From Ophiura sarsii (taxonomy: Eukaryota > Echinodermata > Ophiuroidea > Amphilepidida > Ophiuridae), in the NCBI GenBank assembly GCA_035610835.1, contig CM069459.1, positions 52,007,755-52,071,754 of the forward strand: a stretch of DNA of 64,000 nucleotides. The letters are read 5' to 3'. The position numbers were made by a program, and so were the translations under genes. Shown here piece after piece: positions 47,352 to 59,049 of this stretch. Numbering within the stretch: position 1 is the stretch's first letter; the number at the start of each line of letters is the position of its first letter. Below the pieces are notes generated by a model, which saw only the letters and a program-made list of their open reading frames with translations, was not told the origin of the DNA and did not search any database.

Positions 47352-47399
47352 CCCCCCCCCCCCCCCCCGCACTGGGGGGGGGGGGGGGGGGGGGGGGGG
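47352..47399. repeat. Facing poly(C) and poly(G) tracts
   Basis: 17 C, a five-base spacer GCACT, then 26 G. A strong potential hairpin 37 bases after a gene B splice donor. Confidence 0.9.
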
Positions 47400-47634
47400 T
47401 GGGAACGTTCAATGGAAATGCGTAAATTGGAGTGAGAATAAAGGTGGGCAGTTGGTGCGGATGTGAACCGTGGGTTTATTTAAATAACTTCTTAAAACTA
47501 GTTTGTAGGGCTAGTATAGTGCGTGAACCTGCCCAGATGATCAATGCAAACAAAACAAAGAAACGTACGAAACAAATTTGATTTCATCGCTATAAGGATC
47601 TCACACCAAAACATTATTTTTCCCTACTCGACAG

Positions 47635-47748
47635 ATCCTCTTCCAACGGAGATTTTTCTTGCTAGCGATGACTTTAGCGGGACAGAAAGCGCCTCTGTAC
47701 ACATTGTAGTTTCACGGACTGGAAATTTATTTCGCTGTTCTACAATAA
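47635..47748 (+). CDS. Gene B: Calx-beta 1a, first half
   Basis: 114 bases, phase 1 both ends (CGACAG acceptor, GTAAGT donor). It encodes DPLPTEIFLASDDFSGTES and HIVVSRTGN. First of two tandem copies; the second is at 51311-51424. Confidence 0.88.
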
Positions 47749-48539
47749 GTAAGTTATATGAAGGACAAATACAAAAACAGTAACATGAGACGTGCTCTGT
47801 GAAGCAAGAAAATAACGTAGATATGTTACTTCACAATTTCAAACTATAACAAGCATATACAACTAGTCCAATAAATCACTGGAGTCAGTTGTATTTCTTG
47901 AGTTTAAATACATGTTTAAAATTTTGAGCTTTTGACATGCGTTGTGATCAATACGTTATGTATACGTTGAACATTCGCTGTGTGAACGTTTCGCACGTTG
48001 GGTGTAGATTTCTTCTTTATGGGTCTATCACACCATGGTGTAGGTTTCTTCTTAAGCGCCATATACGACCGAGCGACTGACGAATAATATTGATCACTAC
48101 GTTGTCACCCGGTCAACATTTCAAACACGCTCAGAGCGTACCTCTGCGAACCCCTATTGAACCGCTAACGAATACAACGTATGCTAAATATTCCACGAAC
48201 GAATGTTAACGAACCGTACACCCATAATATTTCCAAAACGTCGGGCATACGTTAGCTCTGCTCTATACGCAACAGTGTGACGGGCCGGAAGTGCGTACCA
48301 GACGTTTTCTTAAATGACCGCGCGACCTGTTTCGTCAATCGTGAAATCGTCACTCGCATACATGCATAACTGTTCACGCATTTCATGCATATCGACGCAG
48401 CTCCGCGAACAACAACATAACACGCTCGCGTGAAATAGCTTGAATTTGGTCCATAGCATTATGACAGTGACTATATTTTTGACATTCAGATTATTTTCCC
48501 CATTTCAAAGTTAATTAAATGTCCTCTATTATTTCACAG

Positions 48540-48767
48540 CCGTTAGCACAGTGCAGTCTGGAACAGCCAAAACACCGAACGATTATGTTGACACGTCAAT
48601 GACAGTAACATTCCCTCCTGAAATGCCAACAATCGGCTTGGATATAATGTTACCGGACAATAGCTTACAAGATGGAGACAAAACATTTACGGTTATGCTT
48701 AGTAATCCAATAGAGGGCGTGTTAGGATCGGGTATCTCCGCCTCTGTTACAATTAATGACGATGAAG
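48540..48767 (+). CDS. Gene B: Calx-beta 1a, second half
   Basis: 228 bases, phase 1 both ends (TTCACAG acceptor, GTGTGT donor). It encodes GTAKTPNDYVDTSMTVTFP, then IMLPDNSLQDGDKTFTVML and SVTINDDEG. The donor (GTGTGT) is weaker than in A or in the second copy (both GTGAGT). Confidence 0.88.
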
Positions 48768-48854
48768 GTGTGTATAAGTATGTATTTGAGTAACGCTCTC
48801 TATTCGATTTCAACTGATATACAAACTACAAAGGGACGTTTCTGATTCTTCTTA

Positions 48855-49267
48855 AAGGAATGGTCCCGCAAGCACAACATTGAGCATTATTTGTTAGAAA
48901 CATAATTATCGAGCCGAAGTTACGTAATTATATAGAACAAAACACCGTACTAGTCACAAAAATGAATAAAAACTGCCATCACTCAACATGCACTTTTTAA
49001 AATTCGCGGCGATTGAAAGTCCCGGTGTCGATGACGTCATGGGTATCGGTGCTCAAATTTGCGCATGTGTATTGTACAACTATGACATCATCGACACTGG
49101 GACTTTTGATCGCCGCGAATTTTAAAAAGGGCATGTTGAGAGATTGCGGTTTTTATTTGTTTTTGTCATAAGTGTGGTGTTTTCTTCTATATCATTACAA
49201 AAGTTGGGCTCGATAGTTATATTTCTAACATATAATGCACACTTTTATGCTTGCGGGACACCTCCTT
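48855..49267. mobile_element. CCCGCAAGCA family element with proven empty site
   Basis: Inserted in unit 1: CTTCTTAAAGGAATGG at the left, CACCTCCTTTAAACCTC at the right. Unit 2 reads TTCTTCTTAAACCTCAGG unbroken, so the duplication is TA or TAA. Confidence 0.82.
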
Positions 49268-49908
49268 TAAACCTCAGGCCCGCTAAGTTAGAATGGTCTC
49301 TGGTCATTCTTTTTTTATAGGATGAGATACCATTCTTTCTGCTGTAACTCTTTTACTCCTCTCCATGTGATCTGTAATTCGTGTCTAAAGTCACTCACGG
49401 TTTAGTGATTGAGTTTTGTCATCTCTGGAGTTCCTGTTCAGATGATACATGTATTAACAGCATCATTTCACTGAATATGCTGAAGTGGTGATTCGTTTCA
49501 GTGGTAGACCGTGTCGTCTGCTACACCTATACACAGCACTATCTATCTTGCTTTGGATTATTCCTGCAGCTCCACAATCACGAATGAATGTAATATCTAC
49601 ATCTTCATGGTCCGTATCTTTCTCGGTCAACTTTTATTTTGTATGATATTATTGTCTTAAAGTTCTTACCAGATTAATAGCTTCCCTAGTAATCGCATTG
49701 ACTCGCTGTGGATGATGTGTTTTTTCTGTCCATCAATTCTTATTTGGGGCATGGAAGTACATGGGGGCTGTATGTACTGTATCGTTTGACCTTTCTTATA
49801 GTTGGGGTCGTAACATAGCCTTTGCTCTATCGTTCGTTAGACCTATCTGCTTCCTTCCGCGCTGAGTTTGGAACCACTGTGTTCATGGCTTGAATTATAC
49901 TTGACTTG

Positions 49909-50585
49909 ATTTGACTTAGGGCGGATGATTTTTCCGAACCACAATGCCTCTCCAGATCTTCCTTTCCAGCATAGCTGTCTTGATTTCTTCCACCTGCAGT
50001 CCTGTATCACGTTTTAGTATGTCAATGTAGGTCAGGGCTGGGGTCAGGGCTGGTCTACCACGCTTTCTTACTCCGTTCTTTAGAATCCAATGTACATGTA
50101 TGAGTTTGTATACAAGCTCCTTGGGCCCCCTGAAGCAGTGTCCAGCAAATCTTGCTCTGCGTTCTCTGATCTTGTCCTAGACTTTTGGCATTTCCCCATA
50201 CAGGTCCTTATTTTGTCACATGCTGACTCCAGTTGATGTTGAACACAGATCTTAGCATCCTAGTGGTGCATCCATCCAGTTGTTTACCAAGCTTTGGGGT
50301 GACTGTCCATACCTCACATCCATAAAGGAGTACTGATTCTACCGTAGCTATGAACAGCCTTTCTTTGAGCTTTCTTGATAGTGATTTAGCCTTCCATAAC
50401 TGACTAAGTTTGCCACAAGCTCTCCATGCAGCTGCTTTGCGTATTTTCTTTTCAGTGCTGTTCATCCGGGCTCCAAGGTATTTTAAGTCCTCCACTTTAT
50501 CAAGGCGCATGCCTTCGCATGTGTGGTGATTACAGGTACTTGCTTCTGGTTGAATGGCAGGGTGTAATTTATCTGATCTTGAGCT
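49909..50585 (-). pseudogene. LINE reverse-transcriptase 3' fragment
   Basis: The minus frame encodes VEDLKYLGARMNST, LFIATVESVLLYGCEVWT and TRMLRSVFNINWSQHV, the C-terminal third of an RTE-like endonuclease/reverse-transcriptase polyprotein, broken by stops. Same family as 59050-59400. Confidence 0.85.
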
Positions 50586-50589
50586 GGTT

Positions 50590-50700
50590 CTAATTTTAAG
50601 ACGTCATGAGGAAACGGCAGATTCATCGGGTGAGGCCCTGATGCCAGCTGAAGAGTCACACATGATGCTTTAGCCATCCAACCAGCAGCAAGTGCACTTG
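50590..50700 (+). pseudogene. Dead partial copy of gene B last propeller exon
   Basis: Matches the last third of the exon at 46982-47314 (RRHEETA...PAEGS...QPAAS) and keeps the GTAAGG donor at 50701. The 5' part is cut off by a LINE fragment. A one-base loss near ATGATGCTTTAG shifts the frame into a stop. It marks the left edge of the tandem duplication in gene B and should be skipped in splicing. Confidence 0.8.
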
Positions 50701-51310
50701 GTAAGGGTATAATAGTTCTTTCATTTTGGAGTTCTTTCCCTACTTTCAATGGAAATACGTAAATTGGAGTGAGAATAAAGGTGGGAAGTTGGTGTGGATG
50801 TGAACCGCGAGTTTATTTGAATTACCCACTACGCTACAAGGCCCGCTTAGCAGCGCTATAAATTGCTGCCCTAAAAACCGGCACTAAATTTAAATATTCG
50901 CCTTCCATCAAAGCTGGTTGCTATATGACATAATTCTCGTATGCAACCAACCGGCTGTATTGCAACGCCCATTGAGTAGTTTAAACGCATGAGCGTGGAT
51001 GTAATTTGCAACATAATGGAAACTCACCCATGCAGTTAGCAAGAAGTACTGCTCGTACACGCCCTGAATTTAAATATACAACCAGGCAATCCTCTCGTAG
51101 TAATTGATTACAATAGGTTTACCAGACCGAATTAACAGCGCTCCTAAGCGTGCAATTTATGTCATGTCTTAAAACCAGTATGTAGGGCTAGTAGAGTGAG
51201 TGAACCTGCCCATTATGATCAATGAAAAACACACACAGAAACGTACGAAACAAATTTGGTTTCATCGTTAAGGATCTCACACCAAAACGTTATTTCTCCT
51301 AATTCGACAG

Positions 51311-51424
51311 ATCCTCTTCCAACGGTGATTTTTCTTGCCAGCGATGACTTTAGCGGGACAGAAAGCGCCTCTGTACACATTGTAGTTTTACGGACTGGAA
51401 ACTTATTTCGCTTTTCTACAATAA
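51311..51424 (+). CDS. Gene B: Calx-beta 1b, first half (tandem copy)
   Basis: 114 bases, phase 1 both ends, intact acceptor CGACAG and donor GTAAGT. It encodes DPLPTVIFLASDDFSGTES and HIVVLRTGN. A few substitutions separate it from copy 1a. Phase 1-1 structure means its inclusion adds a Calx-beta domain without frame damage. Confidence 0.85.
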
Positions 51425-51714
51425 GTAAGTTATATGAAGGTCAAATAAAATATAAATAGATTTTCTCAGAGGAAACCTGAAAAAATGAGACGGGCTCTAT
51501 GAAGCAAGTAAATGAAGCAGATCATGACTGTTACTTCACAATTTCAAATTAACAAGCATATTCCAATAAATCACTGGAGTGAGTTGTTTTTCTTGAATTT
51601 AAATACATGTTTAACATGTTGAGCGTGTGACATGCGTTGCGATCAATACGCTATGTATACGTTGAGCATTCGCCGTGTGGATGTTTCGCACGTTGGGTGT
51701 AGGTTTCTTCTTAA

Positions 51715-53220
51715 TGGGGCCCTCACATGTATCCGTGTGAGCTGGGCGGCCCCTTACCGTCTTATAGAAAAACAACAGAGTCCAACACGGCGAACATTCA
51801 GCAAAAAATGTCAACGGCCGCATTTTTATTTTTTTGTCACCGGGTTCATACTGTTCTATACCGGGTCCTTATCGGCCTGGAACCGGGCTCATACCACCTC
51901 CTCACCAGGTCCTCATACCGGCCGAAACGCTTGGGTACCGACCGAACCGCCTTGATAACGTCATCAAACTGCCCTGTATACGCTGAGCGCTCAAGCTCGC
52001 CGCTTCTCTCACATTCCGGGAATCTCTGTAAAATACATTTGCCCTCACATGTATCCGTGTGAGCTGGCCGGCTCATTACCGTGTGACGTGCAGACGGCGG
52101 CACACGGTGATGTCACACGGTGGGCCGTTTCCCGTCCGTTGAACACGTTGCCGGGGATATTGACGGCCATCCGCGCCCGGCAGGACCCGGCAGGAATTTT
52201 GAACATGCTCAAAACTCTTGCCGGGTGAGCAAAAGCGGCGGCAAACGGTGAGAGCCCGGTTTGAGGACGGTATAAAGACGGGTGCATAACCGGGTGCATA
52301 ACACCTCCTCACCGGGTCCTCGGTCCATACCGTTCTACACCGGGTCTGTCCCGGGTTCTCACCGGCCTTGTCCCGGGATCACCGGCCACATACAGTTTTA
52401 GCTTACCGTTCTCACCGTGTCCTCACCGTATGCATACCACCTCCATACCGGTTCCTAACCGGTCGGAACGCCTGGGTACCGGCCGAAACGTCTTTATTAC
52501 ATCATCAAACCGCCCTTTTCAAGGTGAGCGCTCAAGCTCGCCGCTTCATTGTCATTTGCATTCCGAAATTCGTACGACCAACATCTATAATACTCTCTAA
52601 ATGTAAAAGAGCTAAACCTCACTCTTTCGAGAGCTTTAGGAGGGACGGCTCTTCTAAGAAGTGAAGTTCACTCTTTTCAGAGTGATTTGTCAATCTTTTA
52701 AGAGTGATTTCCAATCTTTTAAGAGTGATTTTAACTCTTTTTAGAGTGAAAATCGCTCTTTTAAGAGTGAATTTCACTCCCAAAAAAGAGCTGTCCCTCC
52801 TAGAGCTCTCGAAAGAGTGAGTTTTAGCTCTTTTACATTTAAAGAGTTGCAACATGCCTGCTGAGAGTCCGTTCCGCGAACGGTTACTAGGCTGCATGCG
52901 GCCATTCGCAGTCCGTCGCTAAGATGGTCGACGTCCACCACCGTCCACCACCCGCCCTGCGAATGGGCGCGAAACGGGTGCGAAACGGATGCGAACGGGT
53001 GCGCCGTCCTTATATCGTCTTCATACCGGGCTTCATCGTTCGCCGCCGCTTTTACTCACCCGCCAGGAGTTTTGAGCATGTTCAAAACTCCGGTGGCCGG
53101 CAAAGTCCCCTGAACGTGTTCAACGGACGGGAAACGGCCCACCGTGTGTGCCGCCGTCCGCACCCATTTTTCACACGGTAAGGGGCCGCTCAGCTCACAC
53201 GGATACATGTGAGGGCCCCA
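51715..53220. mobile_element. GC-rich foldback element with TAA target duplication
   Basis: Ends TGGGGCCCTCACATGTATCC and the exact inverse, 46 bp nearly perfect, flanked by TAA. Unit 1 of the duplication reads TTCTTCTTAAGCGCC, the empty site. 3-bp TWA duplications are typical of PIF/Harbinger elements. A 250-bp hairpin is nested inside. No transposase seen. Confidence 0.85.
52593..52850. mobile_element. Nested hairpin with AAGAGTGATTT repeats
   Basis: The arm CTAAATGTAAAAGAGCTAAA and GGAGGGACGGCTCTT returns inverted. The centre holds several TTTTAAGAGTGATTT units. A relative is at about 62580-62635. Confidence 0.75.
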
Positions 53221-53787
53221 TAAGCGCCATATACGACCGAACAGACGAATAAGCAACCTACAGTACACTCTACGTGCGAAACGTTCAGGCAGCGAATGCT
53301 CAACGTATACATACCGTATTGATCACTACGTTTTCGCCCGCTCGATATATTGAACACGCTCAGAGCGTACCTATGCGAATCCCTAGCTAACCGCTAACGA
53401 ATACATCGTATGCCAAATGTGTCACGAACGAATGACAACTAAACACGAACCGTACACAGACATTTCCAAAAACGTCGCGCACACGTTAGTTCTATACGCA
53501 ACAGTGTGACAGGCCTTAAATCCGAAAGTGCGTATCAGATGCTTTCCTAAAATGACCGCGCGTCCTGTTTCGTCAATCGTGAAATCGACACTCGCATACA
53601 TGCATAATTTGTTCACGCAGTTCATGCATCTCGACGCAGATCCGCGAACAACAACAAAACACGCTCGCGTGAAATAGCTTGAATATCGTCCTTAGCATTA
53701 TGAAAGTTACTATATGTTTGACATTTTAAGATTATTTTCCCCATTTCAAAGTTAATTCCTCAGTAAGTTACCTCTATTATTTCACAG

Positions 53788-54015
53788 CCGTAAGCACAGT
53801 GCAGTCTGGAACAGCCAAAACACCGGACGATTATGTTGACACATTAATGGCAGTAACATTCCCTCCTGAAATACCAACAATCGGCTTGGATATAATGTTA
53901 CCGGACAATAGCTTACTAGAAGGAGACAAAACATTTACGGTTATGCTGAGTGATCCAATAGAGGGCGTGTTAGGATCGGGTATCTCCGCCTCTGTTACAA
54001 TTATTGACAATGACA
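53788..54015 (+). CDS. Gene B: Calx-beta 1b, second half (tandem copy)
   Basis: 228 bases, phase 1 both ends (TTCACAG acceptor, GTGAGT donor). It encodes GTAKTPDDYVDTLMAVTFP, IMLPDNSLLEGDKTFTVML and SVTIIDND. A 1.5-kb foldback element (51715-53220) has lengthened the intron before it. Confidence 0.87.
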
Positions 54016-54561
54016 GTGAGTATAATTATGTATTTGAGTAACGCTCTATATTCGATTTTAACTGAAGTACATAAGGACGATTTCTGATTCTTCTTAAACC
54101 TCAGGCCTTCTTGGTTAGAATGGTCTCTGGCCATTCTATGGTCTCGGGCCAACTCTTTTACCCCACTCCATGTAATCTGTTATTCATGTCTGAAAACACT
54201 CACGGTTTAGTGATTTAGTTTTGCCATCTCTGGAGTTCCTGTTCAGATTATCCATTACATGTATTTACAGCATCATTTCACTGACTATGCTGAAGTGGTG
54301 AGTCGTTTCAATTGTAGACCGTGTCGTCCTCTACAGTCCTGTACAAAGCACTGTCTATCTTGCTTTTATTTTAAACACATTAAGGAAAGGTAATCCGATG
54401 AAGAAAAACAAAATCCTCCGGACCATTTTTCTCGATATTCCAACTTTGACCGGACGTAGCACAGTTTGTTGTCCAGCGCCAAGTGCCCCCTTTTGATTTT
54501 ACGTGTCACATATTATGATCAATTGTCTAAAGTAGTCGTGAAATCATCTGGGCCACTGTGG

Positions 54562-54924
54562 CTAAATCACTGGGAAGAACAGTATAAATGGAATCAAACC
54601 ATGAACATAGGAATAAAGCACTCTTGTGACAAAGTGGTTCATTTCAAGTGGATCATCTGGTGGCAGACTTTTCAAGAAGTCTCCAAAATGCGCAGTGGCT
54701 AGAGCTGGGTGTGGCAGGAAAGATGTATACATGATAATTTCATTGGAGACGAAGCAATCTTTCCTAGCACAGTGAACACCAGTCTCATCAGCCATGCGCA
54801 CAAGAATAACCCCTCCTCTAGGATTCCACTTATGACCGCCCAAAATCAGACAGAAACTGTTTGTTCGGGCAGGAATCTTTGGTGATGGGACTTTGATTGG
54901 ACATATCTTCATAGATGGGAACAT
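54562..54924 (-). CDS. Unrecognised 120-residue open frame
   Basis: Starts MFPSMKICPIKVPSPKIP and contains GGHKWNPRGGVILVRMADE and MADETGVHCARKDCF. Composition looks protein-like, but no family is recognised. It lies in sequence present only in gene B's arm, between Calx-beta 1b and 2, so it may be a fragment of a mobile or processed gene, or chance. Confidence 0.25.
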   Translation of the reverse strand: MFPSMKICPIKVPSPKIPARTNSFCLILGGHKWNPRGGVILVRMADETGVHCARKDCFVSNEIIMYTSFLPHPALATAHFGDFLKSLPPDDPLEMNHFVTRVLYSYVHGLIPFILFFPVI

Positions 54925-55787
54925 GAATACTTAACGTTACCTTGATCTGTTTAACAACATGGTGATACCTTAGTTGTTAGCACATGGAATATACCTGTTG
55001 AACCAGATTTGCTCCATATCTCATCTATGGCGAATTAAGGATGGGTACCATGTCAGGAGGCATAATGAGCTAATATTTATGGACTCAGAGAAATTGTTCA
55101 AAATATTAATATTTATCAATTAAATGTTATGAATTTATTTATTGAAATGAAATGAAATACAACTACATGTATTTAAAAAACAAGATTGTATTCTATGCTG
55201 AAAGTGGGCAACCCGATTTCTAGACGACTTGGTAGATTGGTCATAATTTTTAAACAAAAGCAGTTAAAAAGACCAAATTCAATTCTTCTGGTAGTCAACA
55301 CTTCACTTATCACAGAGTGTATACTATTTTGACATTGCATGATTTTGATATTGGGTTAAAAATAAAACTGCCATTGTATAACTGGGTTTTTTTTTGTTAC
55401 AGTCTGTATACAAACAGACACCTTTCCCAACTTTCGAAGTCTATCTCAATAATTTCTGAACCAATACAAACATGTTTATACTTATTTTAATGCATTTTTC
55501 ATGTTGATTTCAAATATGGTGATGAAATTCAATTATCTTCATATTTTTGAAATCATTTTTGAAATGTAGGAAGTGTCGTCTGCGGACGACTGCCGCGTCG
55601 AGCGCGTATAAATGTCGCCAGCGTATGATTTAGCAGTGCATGAGCAATCTATACATCCATCGTACTGATTTCGGGTGAGGAATTTAAGTTAGAGTAATCT
55701 CCGGGCATTTTCGTTAGGTTTGGTAAATGGATAATACTGATATATAATGTTAAAGACTTCTTTTTGTAATCCGTCTTCTATTTGCAG

Positions 55788-55898
55788 GTGCTTTTAGCAT
55801 TCTTGCTGGCGATGTAACGACGTCATTTAAAGAATCAGATGGACAGATATCGATCAAGATCATTCGAGATGTATATACCGAGTCTGAAGCCAGTGGCT
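55788..55898 (+). CDS. Gene B: Calx-beta 2, first half
   Basis: 111 bases, phase 1 both ends (TTGCAG acceptor, GTATGT donor). It encodes GAFSILAGDVTTSFKESDG and ISIKIIRDVYTES. Partner of A 20472-20582. Confidence 0.83.
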
Positions 55899-56878
55899 GT
55901 ATGTATGAATAGTAAAATCAAAAACATAATTGGACATGTAATTTAGTTATCTTCAGCAAACTGTTTTCAAATAGTAAGTAGATAACCTTAACCCTTTCGG
56001 ATCCGAATTAAATTTAGGGTTTCAATTGTAACCGTTGACCTTTGAGATTGACTCCTATCATAGTAAATTTGCTTCATTTGTAATTTCCTTGCTCTCTGCT
56101 TCAAGTTGTAAAAGACATTTCAAGCTTTAAAATGATACCAAACTTAATTACATTTGGTTGTTCCATTTTTGAGATATATTAAAAAAGTATTTGTTATTTC
56201 CCTTGAACCAGCTAAAATGTGGCCCTTCCTTCGGTTAAAACGATAGATTATTCAAATGCAAAAATGCTTTTATGATTTGCATTATAATTATACTGAATCA
56301 TGTAAAACCCGAACCATGATGAATTGGTATAAGATCGTTTAATTTGATAACATTTGTTGGTGCAACTTTGTAATGTTTAACATCGTCTAATGATAACACA
56401 CGCGTGCACTCATTTTAAAGCGACTTACCAGATCGCTCTTTCGTTGTGCTAAATCTAAACTATCTATACTATTTGAATGGAGAAGATAAGACATTACATG
56501 TAGCAGGGCGTAACTAGAGGGGGCAGGTGCACCCCCTGCCAGAAGGCTCACCCCTCCCCCTAATCACCCCTGCGACGCTGCTCAGCTAGCGTTTAATCCA
56601 TGTTATTGTTCTTTTAATTGTCATTAATGACGTTATCAAGCGTATTTATTAGCTTGAATGTGGTAAGTAAGCTTATTTTGGCTTACATTTACCTTTGCGT
56701 TGCGGTAGTCAATTATGCCTGGTTCTCGAATAATTTGACTTGCCCCTAAATTGAAGACCCTAGTTACGGCGCTGTCCCGCAGGGATTTATCAACTAATTA
56801 ATAGGCATCGTAACCGTTATTTTAGGATTTCTTTTAATGAAAAAAATAATAACCTTTCATTTAATCATGTTTATACAG

Positions 56879-57109
56879 CTTTGTCAATACAATCCTTAAT
56901 CTCAGCTGAAGATGCTTTATCTGACTTTTCCCAGACGTCAATAGACGTTACATTCTATGCCGGTAGAGAAACCACTGTTGTGAAGCTTCCTCTAATCGAT
57001 GATAATATTCTGGAAGATAACGAGACATTTACGGTATCACTGACTCTCAAGAGCGGATGTTGTCTTATGGAACCATCGTCGATAGATATCATCGTTATTG
57101 ATGATGATG
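56879..57109 (+). CDS. Gene B: Calx-beta 2, second half
   Basis: 231 bases, phase 1 both ends (TATACAG acceptor, GTAAGT donor). It encodes DVTFYAGRETTVVKLPLID, DDNILEDNETFTVSLTLKS and IDIIVIDDDG. Partner of A 19640-19870 with 7 changes. Confidence 0.9.
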
Positions 57110-57582
57110 GTAAGTCGAATGTTACGTTAAAGCTCTTTCCATATCATATTTGGAATCACCATGAGAAATACATTAAAGTAGGTAAACATATTCTTAGTTT
57201 TGGTTCAGTAATTCATGCGATAATACTTTCAAAGTTGGGAAAGGTTTCTGAAAACCTGTTTTGTATAATGGTAAAACTAATAGTCGCATGGAAAATGTGT
57301 CTACTGGAATGTTGTTTATAATAACAGAATTTGAGGGTTGCCTTGCCTATACATTTTCTTGTTTTCTTCGTAAAAAAACAGTTAAGACGATCGCGAACTG
57401 GTAGTGGTACGTCCTGACATCATGTTATTTTCCCAATTTCGTTAATACTACTTCAGCTTCATTGTCAAAACAAATTTAAACTTCCATAATCTTCTGAAAT
57501 AAAAGGTCCCAAACGATCTTTGTAAAATTGTATGTATTTCACTATTGCAAGGGAAGATATGACGTCAGCACTAGCAAGTACA

Positions 57583-58156
57583 TACAGGGTGAGTAAAAAT
57601 AAAGTGTACTCAAATTTAGGATTTTATATCTTAAAATCTGTGCAAAAATTTAAAATTATAAATCGAACTAGATTTGCGATATGTTCTCTTACATGTATAA
57701 GATCTATTGTCCAAATTGACAACGGTCCACACTTTAGTCCGAGCTGAGTCCGACTATCACATCATCCAAAATGTTTGTTGTTGTTGCTAAATTCGTTTAA
57801 TATTGACAATGTTTTGTCATTATTTCGCATTTAATTTTTGAAAAAAATAACTGAGTGAGCATGTTTGATTTGTCTTTATTAGTTAGCTATTGGATACCAT
57901 ACATGAATCCACTTGTTCATTAATGTCAAGCATTATTGAGTAAAATATTCAATATTGTGTTCGCTTTCAAAATGCAGCAACTTTACCAAAATAGTCATAT
58001 CTGGTAAACGGTACCATGAAATGTCATGATTCTTTTTGCTGATGATAGTGAATAAATGCATCTATTGCCGGATACATTGGTTGCCTTCATATTCTGATAA
58101 CAAATAGGTTTAATACTTATTTTACCTTGAGTACCCTTTTTTTTTACTCACCCTGT
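57583..58156. mobile_element. TA-type MITE with proven empty site
   Basis: TACAGGGTGAGTAAAAATAA at the left and its inverse ending ACTCACCCTGTA at the right, TA borders. Gene A reads AAGTACATAATATACGCATG at the same place. Confidence 0.85.
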
Positions 58157-58238
58157 ATACGCACGTTACTTATACGACTCAGTTTTAAAAAAATAAGGGA
58201 GTAAGAATTATTGCATTTTGTCTGTATCTTCGTGCTAG

Positions 58239-58343
58239 ACGTCGTTGAGTTTGCAGCGGAAAATACAACAGTACCAGAGTCTTCAATCAAGGCAAAGGTA
58301 ACACTATACCGGAAAGGAAACACCAAAAACGACATTCAAGTTT
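58239..58343 (+). CDS. Gene B: Calx-beta 3, first half
   Basis: 105 bases, phase 1 both ends (TGCTAG acceptor, GTAAGT donor). It encodes VVEFAAENTTVPESSIKAK and VTLYRKGNTKND. Partner of A 18651-18755. A B-only TA element lies 80 bases upstream. Confidence 0.87.
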
Positions 58344-59049
58344 GTAAGTATACACTACCGGTAAGAAATCCTTACGCAGTGACATATATCCTAGAAATTC
58401 CAACTTCTATGAACATCCTATTGAATATTTTCACTAGTTACGATTTTGCATGTGTTCATTATATAGGTATTTTTTCTTAAGTTCATATGTGTTGCATGTT
58501 ACGATCATCACATTTGATACACAACTAGAAAAATCGAGACAAGTCAAAAGCTACACAGTAAAATCTCATTGACATTGCCTCATTACCGCTATTATTGCGT
58601 TACGGACAAATTCTCTCTCACCTACAACTTCTCTGATTTTTTTTTATTTCAAAAAATCAGTTTTTTAATAATTCATTGTTATATTCACAAATGCAATATT
58701 CTATATAAGGATGCGCAGTCCTTATGAATGCCGAAAACATGGTCAATTTCTAAGGAGGTAATTTGAATGTTCAAGAAAAACCTGACATTCAAAAGACAAT
58801 TTAAATATGTTAGTTAGTTAGACAATTTAAATATATGGAGAAAGAGCATTTGGTTAGAGGAGACACTAATGACAAAGCGTTACCATGGTTACAGGTCTCT
58901 ATAAATCAAAACTAACATTCATTGGTACCCATAATAGAACGCATTCTGGCGAATATTCTGCAACCATTATACATTTATTTCAGAGTTTAAAGGAGCACTG
59001 AGAGATACGTATTGGAGTGCGCCCTCAATATTCCTGGAAATCCGTTTTT

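Larger units (their letters stand above)
47210..54370. repeat. Internal tandem duplication in gene B
   Basis: Unit 1 about 47210-49556, unit 2 about 50590-54370. Both hold the end of the last propeller exon, Calx-beta 1 halves, and the same intron sequence up to CTATCTTGCTTT. A LINE fragment lies at the joint. Confidence 0.82.

Noticed and set aside
46813..47466. Whole 217-residue plus frame as one exon
   Set aside because: Only 46982-47314 is homologous to gene A; the rest is a TA element and C/G-tract intron.
51632..53268. Several overlapping frames in the GC-rich block as a gene
   Set aside because: They lie within a foldback element on both strands and have no conserved domain.
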